64,000 nucleotides of DNA from Bacillota bacterium (GTDB taxonomy: Bacteria; Bacillota; Limnochordia; Limnochordales; ZCTH02-B6): contig PKQS01000008.1 of NCBI GenBank assembly GCA_017577945.1, positions 1 to 64,000 on the forward strand, written 5' to 3'. Position numbers and translations under genes: made by a program. Position 1 is the first letter of the stretch, and each line of letters opens with the position of its first letter. Below, one piece after another: positions 53,279 to 62,268 of the stretch. A model generated the notes under the pieces. It saw only the letters and a program-made list of their open reading frames with translations. It ran no database searches and had not been told where the DNA came from.

Positions 53279-54939
53279 CCGTCCGGTTCGTGCAGCGTCT
53301 GCAAGGCGGCTCGCCGCAGCGCGGCGAGCGCAAACGGAAAAGAGGGCTTGGAGACCGGCAGCGGCTCGGCCAAGAGCTGCTGCAAAATGTTTCTCTTCAC
53401 TTGTTCGTCGTCAAGCTTGGGGACCCGCCGGGCCTTGCTGGCCGCTGCCCGAGCCTGCCGGCGGCAATCGTTGGCTCGTTCCCCCATGTCCATCAGTTCC
53501 AGCATCTGCGCACAGCCCTCCCAGCCGTCCGGGTCGTCCGGCAAGTACAGAATGAGACTCACGTACTGCAGCAGCGCCTGCTTGAACCGCCCTTCTGAAA
53601 AAGCATCCTCCGCCAGCTTGAGCATCCAGGAACGCCAGCGGGCCAAAGCCCACTCGTCGTCCGGAAAGCGCTCCAGGAGTTGGTGCAAACGCTCCACCAC
53701 GTCGGCCGGCATGCCGAAACGTTCGGCCGCCAGTACCGCCAGCCGCCACAGGTGGCGCGGCGCGTCCGTGGAGGGCCGGCTGCGCTGCAGCCAGTAGCTC
53801 CGGTCCATCGCCTCTTCGCCCACGCTCCCTGTGCACGCCAGCCAAACCCGGATCCAGCGCGACAGAGAGGCATGAGGCCGACGGCGCGCGACCGCGCGCA
53901 AGGTGGACCGCAGGCTCTCGACGTCCCCCACCGTCAGTTCCTGCAGCGCGCGGCGCACCCACAGCTGCTGCTGCCAGCGGCGAACCGCCGCGGCCCAGCG
54001 GGCGTACGAAGCGGCGTCGCGGACCGCTCCCCGCGGCGGCCGCGCCGGCAGCCGCAGCGACATGGCGAACGCCTCGACCTCGGGGCTGAGCGGCGCGCCG
54101 GCTGCCGCCCGCTGCAACGCAGCGGCCACGAAGACCAGCCGGGGCAAGTCTCCCGCGGGCCCGTCGTCCAGCGCGCCCGTGGATCGCGCGAGCTCGAAGT
54201 ACGCGATGCTATCCTCCCAGCGGCCCGCCAAGGCGGCCAGCAAGCCGCCCGCCAAAGCCCAAGCGCCCGGAAGTCCCGCCTCAGACGGCGCCGGGAACGC
54301 GGCGGCGGCTCGGCCGACGTCGCCTGACGCCAGCGCTTCAAACGCGTGTAAGCGCGCCCATGCGGCCCGGGCGGGCAGCGTCCCGGGCGGGGCGCTCCCG
54401 CTCCGTCCGGCCCTCGCCGGCGGCGCCAGCTGCTGTAAGCGGAGCAAGGTTGCCCCGTACCGCCAATCCACCCCGTCCCGCGCCGGCGCCGCTCCGCGCG
54501 GGGCCGCCTCGAGCTCTTCGTAGCAGCGCAGCGCCTCGCCTCGCTCACCGGCCAGATGCAGGACGACGGCGTACAGCTGCCGGACGCGCAGCCGCTCGCG
54601 CTCTTCGGCGCCGTCGGCGTGCCGCAGCCAGCAGGCGAGCCAGGCCGCCGCGGTGCGCAAGTCCGGCTCCTGGCCCTGCACCGCTCGCCGTGCGCCTTCG
54701 TACGAGGCTGTTCTGATGCGCCCGGCGATCTCTTGCCGTCGCGGCGCCGGAAGGCCCGGAACGTCGCGCAGCGCCGCCTCCCACGCCGCGACGGCCTCCT
54801 TCAGCCGTCCGGCAGCCCAGTGCCAGCGGGCTTTCTCCAGGTAAGGCGCCGCCCGGGCGATCTCTGCGCTCCACGCAACGGACGACGGTGCCGCTGAGCG
54901 GGCTGTCCTGCTCACAGCCGGCGGGGTGAAGGAGAACAT
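53233..54939 (-). CDS. TPR/helical-repeat protein
   Basis: About 568 residues of Ala/Arg/Leu-rich helical repeats: PYLEKARWHWAAGRLKEAVA, RLHAFEALASGDVGRAAAAF, VVERLHQLLERFPDDEWALA, LAEDAFSEGRFKQALLQYVS. No catalytic motif and no signal peptide are seen. The C-terminus overlaps the GNAT gene by 46 bases, tail to tail. Repeat composition resembles that of the TPR protein at 50233, and the two may have a common origin. The start (ATG 54939) has only a weak GGAG at 12 bases. Confidence 0.72.
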   Translation of the reverse strand: MFSFTPPAVSRTARSAAPSSVAWSAEIARAAPYLEKARWHWAAGRLKEAVAAWEAALRDVPGLPAPRRQEIAGRIRTASYEGARRAVQGQEPDLRTAAAWLACWLRHADGAEERERLRVRQLYAVVLHLAGERGEALRCYEELEAAPRGAAPARDGVDWRYGATLLRLQQLAPPARAGRSGSAPPGTLPARAAWARLHAFEALASGDVGRAAAAFPAPSEAGLPGAWALAGGLLAALAGRWEDSIAYFELARSTGALDDGPAGDLPRLVFVAAALQRAAAGAPLSPEVEAFAMSLRLPARPPRGAVRDAASYARWAAAVRRWQQQLWVRRALQELTVGDVESLRSTLRAVARRRPHASLSRWIRVWLACTGSVGEEAMDRSYWLQRSRPSTDAPRHLWRLAVLAAERFGMPADVVERLHQLLERFPDDEWALARWRSWMLKLAEDAFSEGRFKQALLQYVSLILYLPDDPDGWEGCAQMLELMDMGERANDCRRQARAAASKARRVPKLDDEQVKRNILQQLLAEPLPVSKPSFPFALAALRRAALQTLHEPDGYLRSELERWAASTS

Positions 54940-55155
54940 GTCCGCAAACCACTCCGCTCGCCGAAAAAGAAATACCGGGCTCTTGCCGCGCCTCGCGTAC
55001 CGTTCTTCCGCGCTGGACAGTCTACGCTTGCGCCTATGCGCGCGTGCCCGTGCCGGGAAGGCCGCAAAAAATCGCAATACTCTCTTTTCCGGGGAAATGG
55101 GACAGGGTGTACAATAGGTGAGAGGACGAGACTTGCGGCGAAGGGGGAAACAGCG

Positions 55156-56382
55156 ATGCAGCTTCGCTCGCGTTGGACGAGAAGAGCGGCGCTCGTCTTG
55201 CTGGTGCTGCTGGTGATGGCCGCCGGCTTTGCGGCAGCCGATTCGCTGACCGGCGCGCAGGAGGCTCAGCGTACCGAGTCCGCGCGGAGCGCCGCCGCGG
55301 TGCAGAGCTCCGCGCCGGGGGAAGGCATGACGGCCGTTCATCCGCTCATCGCAGGCGGGCCGTACGCCATCGCCGACGTCGTCGAAGCGGTCGGCCCGGC
55401 CGTCGTGTTCATCGAAGTGGAATACCAGCCGAGGCAGGCGTCCAATTCGCAGCCGTTCCCGTTCTTCGAGATCTTCCCGTTCCCGTACAACTGGTTCCAG
55501 TGGCCCCCGAGCTCGCCGCGCGCCGCCAGTGGGTCGGGCTTTATCATCGACGAGAGCGGGCTCGTGCTGACGAACCAGCACCTGTTCGCCTACCCGCAGC
55601 TCATCTCCAGCATCAAGGTGACGCTGCCGGACCGTGAAGAACCGATTCCCGCCACGCTGCGCGGCTACGACTACGAGCTGGACCTGGCTATCCTGCAGCT
55701 GGAAGCCGAAGGGCCGTTCCCGACGGTGCCGCTGGGCGACTCGGACCAGGTGCGGGTCGGTGAATGGGTCATTGCCATCGGCAATCCGTACCGGCTCGAG
55801 CACACGGTCACCGTCGGCGTGCTGAGCGCCAAGGGGCGGCAGATTCAAGTCGCCGACCCGGACAGCCAGACGACGCGCGTCTATCGCAACCTAATGCAAA
55901 CGGACGCGGCCATCAACCCAGGCAACAGCGGCGGTCCTCTGCTCAACCTGCGCGGTGAGGCCATCGGCATCAACACGGCGGTACGAGCGGACGCCCAGGG
56001 CATCGGCTTCGCCATCCCGATCAACGAGGCGAAGGCCGTTCTGGAAGACCTGATCACTCGCGGCATGGTGGTCCGGCCGTTTATCGGCATCCGCTATGAC
56101 ACCGTCGACGCCAGCTACGTGCGTCAGCTGGGCCTGCGGGTGGACCGCGGCGTCATCATTCTGGACGTCATCCCCGGCAGCGCGGCCGAGAAAGCCGGAC
56201 TGCGGGTTCGCGACGTCATTGTGGCCGTGGGCGACACGCCCATTGCGAACAGCGAAGACTTCGCGAAGGCCATTGAAGGCATGCGCGTCGGCGACGTGCT
56301 GGTGTTCACCGTCAACCGCGGCGGGCGAGAAGTCGTCGTGCGCGTCGAGGTCGGCGAGCGGCCGGCCAGCCTCAACTTCTAG
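55156..56382 (+). CDS. htrA: HtrA/DegP-like serine protease, one PDZ domain
   Basis: The 408-residue protein has a membrane anchor or signal (AALVLLVLLVMAAGFAAADS), a trypsin-like domain and one PDZ domain. The triad is visible: His in VLTNQHLFAYPQ, Asp in YDYELDLAILQLEAEG, Ser in AINPGNSGGPLLNLRGEAIG. PDZ is about residues 300-400 (RGVIILDVIPGSAAEKAGLR). HtrA proteases clear misfolded proteins outside the membrane. A linker rich in Phe/Pro (QPFPFFEIFPFPYNWFQWP) before the catalytic His is unusual. ATG 55156 has GGGGGA upstream. Confidence 0.93.
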   Translation: MQLRSRWTRRAALVLLVLLVMAAGFAAADSLTGAQEAQRTESARSAAAVQSSAPGEGMTAVHPLIAGGPYAIADVVEAVGPAVVFIEVEYQPRQASNSQPFPFFEIFPFPYNWFQWPPSSPRAASGSGFIIDESGLVLTNQHLFAYPQLISSIKVTLPDREEPIPATLRGYDYELDLAILQLEAEGPFPTVPLGDSDQVRVGEWVIAIGNPYRLEHTVTVGVLSAKGRQIQVADPDSQTTRVYRNLMQTDAAINPGNSGGPLLNLRGEAIGINTAVRADAQGIGFAIPINEAKAVLEDLITRGMVVRPFIGIRYDTVDASYVRQLGLRVDRGVIILDVIPGSAAEKAGLRVRDVIVAVGDTPIANSEDFAKAIEGMRVGDVLVFTVNRGGREVVVRVEVGERPASLNF

Positions 56383-56712
56383 CGCCGCCTGCGGCAGCGA
56401 CGCCTAGTATAGCGCGGCCTGCTCTAGCGCCGCCTGCGGCCGGCTTCGCCGCGTGAGCCGCTGCGGCGGCGCGCAAGCCCCGTTAAGAACCTCCCGCCGG
56501 CCTCCCCGGCCCGCGGGAGGTTTTCTCGTTGCCTAGGCCCTGCGACCGCCCTGCAAGCGGGACAAACGACACTGTATTCCGTGACACCCTCCTCTCCCGG
56601 CCATTTTCAAAACGGAGCGATAATTGAACTGCAAACAACGCGTGGACGACGTCGGTAGGAAGTTTTGAAAATACGGCCGACTGTTCCGCGCGGCGGCGAG
56701 GGAGGGAAAGCA
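56383..56712. other. Intergenic with direct repeats and terminator
   Basis: An 18-base direct repeat, TCTAGCGCCGCCTGCGGC, occurs at 56378-56395 (covering the htrA stop) and 56423-56440. The terminator at 56488 follows. The remaining 180 bases before the DoxX gene include an AT-richer patch near 56575-56675, probably its promoter, but no clear consensus. Confidence 0.7.
56488..56527 (+). terminator. Terminator after htrA
   Basis: AACCTCCCGC (56488-56497) pairs with GCGGGAGGTT (56513-56522), followed by TTTTCTCGTT. Confidence 0.85.
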
Positions 56713-57264
56713 ATGACCGAGATCCGCGGGTCAACGCTCGCCCAGAAATTGTTCCACAGCACGTCGTTCGCGTGGCTGTGGACGATCGTGCGGGTGTGGC
56801 TCGGCTGGACGTGGCTCACGTCCGGGTGGGGGAAACTGTCGAACCCGGCGTGGATGGAGACGGGGGCTGCCTTGCGAGGCTATCTGAACAACGCCTTGAG
56901 CGGCACAGCTATTCGTTACGATTGGTATCGGTCGTTCCTGCAGTGGTTGGTTGACGGCGGGCACTACACCTGGTTCGCCAAGCTGGTCGTGTTTGGTGAA
57001 ATTCTCGTGGGCCTGGGGCTCATCCTGGGCGGGTTGACGGCCATCGCCGCCTTCTTCGGCGCCTTCATGAACATGGCGTTCATGCTGGCCGGCACGACCA
57101 GCAGCAACCCGGTGATGTTCACCGTCTCGATTCTGATTATGATTGCCTGGAAAGTGGCCGGCTGGTACGGCCTCGATCGCTGGCTCCTGGTGGAGCTGGG
57201 CACGCCGTGGCAGCCCGGGCGCTTGTTCGCCAAAGGAGACAAACCACAGCCTCAGGCGGGGTAA
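56713..57264 (+). CDS. DoxX-family membrane protein (paralogue 2)
   Basis: The 183-residue protein is a close paralogue of the one at 49565: TIVRVWLGWTWLTSGWGKLS, GGHYTWFAKLVVFGEILVGL, TAIAAFFGAFMNMAFMLAGT and AWKVAGWYGLDRWLL line up segment for segment. It has four membrane spans and a hydrophilic C-terminal tail (FAKGDKPQPQAG). GGAGGGA precedes the ATG. It has its own terminator. Function as for DoxX proteins is undefined. Confidence 0.9.
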   Translation: MTEIRGSTLAQKLFHSTSFAWLWTIVRVWLGWTWLTSGWGKLSNPAWMETGAALRGYLNNALSGTAIRYDWYRSFLQWLVDGGHYTWFAKLVVFGEILVGLGLILGGLTAIAAFFGAFMNMAFMLAGTTSSNPVMFTVSILIMIAWKVAGWYGLDRWLLVELGTPWQPGRLFAKGDKPQPQAG

Positions 57265-57347
57265 CGCCCCGCGGGGCCTATCGGCAATAAAGCACCGCGA
57301 CAGACGCCGCCTCGGATCGGGCCACCGATTCGCAGGCAACCCCCGAC

Positions 57348-57384
57348 GACGGCCGGGCCACCCCCCCGGCCGTCCCCCTTTTTT
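57348..57384 (+). terminator. Terminator after DoxX paralogue 2
   Basis: GACGGCCGGG (57348-57357) pairs perfectly with CCCGGCCGTC (57365-57374), followed by CCCCTTTTTT. Confidence 0.92.
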
Positions 57385-57439
57385 GGGGTTCTATTCGGAG
57401 GCTCCCTGCGCCCGCCGCAACTGTTCGCAAGGTTTCGGA

Positions 57440-57468
57440 TTGACAGGCGCGCGGCGCGTTTGTATACT
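57440..57468 (+). promoter_or_regulatory. Promoter of the S-box-metY transcript
   Basis: TTGACA at 57440-57445 and TATACT at 57463-57468 are separated by 17 bases, an almost perfect sigma-A promoter. Transcription would begin about 57475, some 35 bases before the riboswitch. Confidence 0.9.
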
Positions 57469-57510
57469 ACCGGTGACGTGCACACAAAAGGGAATCGAGC
57501 GACTGGCCTA

Positions 57511-59051
<1,541 letters not shown>

Positions 59052-59116
59052 GCGGCGGGGTAACGGCGACGCGGACAGGTGCGGCGGCAACGCGCTTGCG
59101 CCGAGGAGTAAGATGA

Positions 59117-59158
59117 GGCCGCCGCTGGGGGCCTCAAGGAAGGCCCCCAGCGGCGGCC
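59117..59158. terminator. 18-bp perfect hairpin between convergent genes
   Basis: Bases 59117-59134 (GGCCGCCGCTGGGGGCCT) pair perfectly with 59141-59158 around CAAGGA. It lies between the convergent metY and small minus-strand gene and probably ends both. No T tract is present, so it may act as a barrier to read-through or through RNA processing. Confidence 0.75.
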
Positions 59159-59186
59159 GTGCAGGGCGCTCCGACTTGTCCGCCGC

Positions 59187-59396
59187 TTAGTCGCGGTGGC
59201 CGAAATGCATCTTGATAGTCTCGATGGAGTCGCCGTCGATGACGTAGTGCGCGTTGGCGGACTTCAGCCGAATCAGCCGGTTCTCCTTGTCGAACTCGGT
59301 GTCGCCCACATGCAGCTCGAAGGTGGCGCCACCCGAGGTCGAGACGATGATTTCGCCCCATTCCTTCAGGTGTTTCTCGACCAGCTCCATCTTCAT
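59187..59396 (-). CDS. Small conserved-looking protein, hypothetical
   Basis: ATG 59396 has AAAGGAGG nine bases upstream, a strong site. The 69 residues (KMELVEKHLKEWGEIIVSTS, GGATFELHVGDTEFDKENRL, IRLKSANAHYVIDGDSIETI) look like a compact beta-rich domain. I recognise no family. The ribosome site and balanced composition support a real gene. Confidence 0.75.
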   Translation of the reverse strand: MKMELVEKHLKEWGEIIVSTSGGATFELHVGDTEFDKENRLIRLKSANAHYVIDGDSIETIKMHFGHRD

Positions 59397-59617
59397 GACG
59401 CAATACCTCCTTTGCCATTGCCCGCGCCGGCGCGCCGTCGAGCCGCCGGCCGGCACCCGGGCCGCCGGCACCCGTCCGGGCAGATCCGCCAGCCTTCGCT
59501 TATATTGTCCCCCAATGGCGCCGGTAGGATCAAGCGCGCCGGCCAACACCAACATCCTCACTTGACGGTTGACCGAACCGCGCTGACGTGGTACAATTTC
59601 GGGTGCAGTGAGATCAT

Positions 59618-59693
59618 GCGCCCGTAGCTCAGTGGATAGAGTAACGGACTACGAATCCGGAGGTCGGAGGTTCGAATCCTCCCGGGCGCGCCA
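59618..59693 (+). tRNA. tRNA-Arg (anticodon ACG)
   Basis: Acceptor GCGCCCG pairs with CGGGCGC, D stem GCTC with GAGT, anticodon stem CGGA/TCCG with loop CTACGAA (anticodon ACG), T stem GGAGG/CCTCC with loop TTCGAAT. Discriminator G is followed by CCA. The wobble A would become inosine to read CGN codons. Confidence 0.97.
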
Positions 59694-59707
59694 GTCAAGC
59701 TGGCGGG

Positions 59708-59747
59708 AAAGCCGTTGCCGCGCAAGCGGCAGCGGCTTTCTTTTTTT
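59708..59747 (+). terminator. Terminator after tRNA-Arg(ACG)
   Basis: AAAGCCGTTGCCGC pairs with GCGGCAGCGGCTTT (one G-T wobble) around GCAA, followed by CTTTTTTTG. Confidence 0.95.
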
Positions 59748-59870
59748 GCCCTTCCGGCACACGGCCCCCGTGCGTGCCGCCTTCTCGCCCCACGCTTGCC
59801 AACATCCCGGTATTTGCGACGAAATTCACTAGAGCTGGCAGGAGCTCGTAGTTCCAAAGCGTAAAAGTAG

Positions 59871-59886
59871 TAATGTCATGACATTA
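59871..59886. promoter_or_regulatory. 16-bp perfect palindrome, candidate operator
   Basis: TAATGTCATGACATTA is perfectly self-complementary and sits in an AT-rich patch about 130 bases before the phosphodiesterase start. The region 59748-60016 contains no gene. Confidence 0.5.
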
Positions 59887-60016
59887 TGATTTTGTGCTCT
59901 CCGGTTATCACAGGGCAGGACGCGGCGAGCTCCCCCAGGCGAAGACAGCCAGGGCCGGCCAGCCTTCGGCGCGCGAGTCCGAACTTGGCAATACAATACA
60001 CGGGAGGATGGCGCTG

Positions 60017-61996
60017 ATGTCACGCACGTCTCGACGTTGGGTCGTCTTCGCCGCAATTCTCCTGGCGGTCACCTTGGCCACTGCTCCGTGGACAGCGGCA
60101 GCCAGCGCGGCAAAGACCGACAAGCTCTTGGTGATCGGCTGGGACGGCGTGCCTAGCGGCTACCCGTTCGAGTTTGTCCCGCCGACCCAGCTACCCATGC
60201 TAGGCTGGATGCTGGAGAACGGGGTCGTGGCGGAAAAGGGCTTGCTTCCCGTCGTCCCGTCTAACACGACGCCGTCTTGGGCGTCCATCCTTACGGGGGC
60301 CTTCCCGGGCACGCACAGCCTGACCAACAACTCCTATCACTATGTGACCACTCCGATCACCGTCGGTGCCTACGGCGACGTTCGTCAGCTGGAAGCGGAG
60401 ACGTTGCCGGTCGTCGCGGAGAAGCACGGCCTCGCGACAGCAACGCTCGGCGGCGTCTTCTTGAGCTGGCCGGCGGCGGACAGCGGCCTGACGGGACCGG
60501 TCATGGGCTGGGGAAACTATTAGGCCAAGCCGAAAGTCGTCAGCAACTATGAAATCGAGGGTGCAGCCCTGGCGCCCTATCTGTGGCTCGACTACGAGCG
60601 TGTCGAGCTGTTCCCCGTCAGCGACCTGCCGGCGTCGGTCCAAACCTACTCCCCGGCCTATGCCTTCTCCCTCACCATCCCGACGTACAACGGACCGGTC
60701 GCGGCGTGGCTGTTTATCGCCACCGACACCGTAAACGACGGCCAGGTGGCCTACGACACCGTCGTCATCCTGGAGTCGGACGAATCTGAGCTGAGCTACT
60801 TCTCCGAATCGGACCAGGCGAGCCGCACGCAGCCCGTCGCGGTGCTGCGCGAAGGCGAGTGGGCGGCACTGCCGTTGCGGCTTGACGGACGCCGCATCGG
60901 TCTCTACGTCAAGCTCATTGACCTGACGGAAGACCTGCAAAAGGTGCGGGTGTACGCCACGGCCCTGCGGGGTCCGCAAGTGGAGCCGGCGTGGCTGGAG
61001 AAGGAAGTCTCCGAGTACGTATCGATCCCCGTCGGCCCCGACCGGAATGCGCTTATCGGCGGGTTCGTGGATGAGCAAACCTTCGCCGAAGAGGTCATCC
61101 TCGGCCTCAACTGGTCGGCTGAAATGTACAGCTACATTATCGCTCGGACCAAGCCGGACGTCGCGTTCGTTTACTTCACCGAGACCGACGAGTGGATGCA
61201 CCGGATGTACGGGTACCTGGACGAGACGTCGCCGTGGTATGACGAAGCCAAAGTGGCGGAACGGCGCGCGCTGTTCGCCACAGTGTTTGAAGCGGCCGAC
61301 CGCGCCTCGTGGCGCGTCTGGCAGGCTATGGGCGGGCCTGAGGAGTCCACGGCGGTTCTCGTGTCCGACCACGGGTTCGCCTCGACCTGGAAGATCGCGA
61401 ACGTGAACGAGCGGCTGGCCCAGCTCGGACTGTACAACCCGACTGATCCGGCTAGCAGCAAGGCGATGGCCTACTCCGCAGGCGCCACGACGCAGATTTA
61501 CATCAACCTGGCAGGACGGCAGCCCGGCGGCGTGGTCAAGCCGGAAGAGTTCGAAGCCGTGAAGCAGGCGATCGTTGAAGGTCTGCGAACCTGGCGCGAC
61601 GAGGATGGTACGCCCATCCTGAACCAGGTCGTGACCAAGGAAGAAGCCGAACGCATCACGGTGGAGGGTCGGACGTTCGACTTCTCACACCCGACGGCGA
61701 CCGGCGACGTCGTCGCGTTCGCCAACCATCCTTATCAGTTCGACGCGGCTTCCCCGGGCTACCTGGTGACGCCGGGTATCCCTTACTTCACCGGCCAGCA
61801 CGGATACCTGGCTGACACGGTCTCCGAACCTCACGGGAACCTGCGGCCCATTTTCGCGGCCGGCGGCAAGGGAGTCCCGGCAGGCGTCAAGGTGCCTGAG
61901 ACTGCGTCCATCGTCGACGTAGCTCCAACGTTGGCCAAGTTGCTGGGCTTGCCGGCGCCGGCGCAAAGCGATGGGACGGTCCTGCCGGGTTGGTAA
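60017..61996 (+). pseudogene. Secreted type I phosphodiesterase (alkaline phosphatase superfamily), in-frame TAG
   Basis: ATG 60017 has GGGAGG nine bases upstream and starts a signal peptide (WVVFAAILLAVTLATAPWTA). The frame stays open for 659 codons except for one TAG at 60521-60523. Superfamily motifs lie on both sides: LLVIGWDGVPSGYPF and VPSNTTPSWASILTGAFPGT (metal Asp, nucleophile Thr) before it, and VLVSDHGFASTW and YFTGQHGYLADT after it. The context GNY-TAG-AKPKVV suggests a former TGG. It would hydrolyse phosphodiesters or nucleotides outside the cell. It may be a recent pseudogene, a recoded gene, or a sequencing error. Confidence 0.88.
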
Positions 61997-62099
61997 ACTC
62001 TTCGGCGCGCAGCAGGCGCGACGGCCTGTAACCTGCGACTTGCACTCGACCCCTTCCGACCCGGGCGACAGAAGGCCAAAGTATCCCGGGCGCTGGGCC

Positions 62100-62137
62100 A
62101 ACGGCTCGCGGGGATCATCCCGCGAGCCGTTCAGTTT
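62100..62137 (+). terminator. Strong terminator after the phosphodiesterase gene
   Basis: AACGGCTCGCGGG (62100-62112) pairs perfectly with CCCGCGAGCCGTT (62119-62131), followed by CAGTTTTT. Confidence 0.93.
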
Positions 62138-62268
62138 TTATGGAGCATAGCCATCCAAAACGCGAAACGGGCGGGCCGGACCGTCGTTCGACAAAGTGCA
62201 AACGGTACCTCCGTCCCGTGGCAGCTTCGTCCGCAGGCCATACGTTGCAACGGAAATGGGGTGAGGAC

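Noticed and set aside
60521..60523. Pyrrolysine at the TAG codon
   Set aside because: One isolated TAG in a phosphodiesterase, with no pyl genes or methylamine context in the window; a TGG-to-TAG change explains it better.
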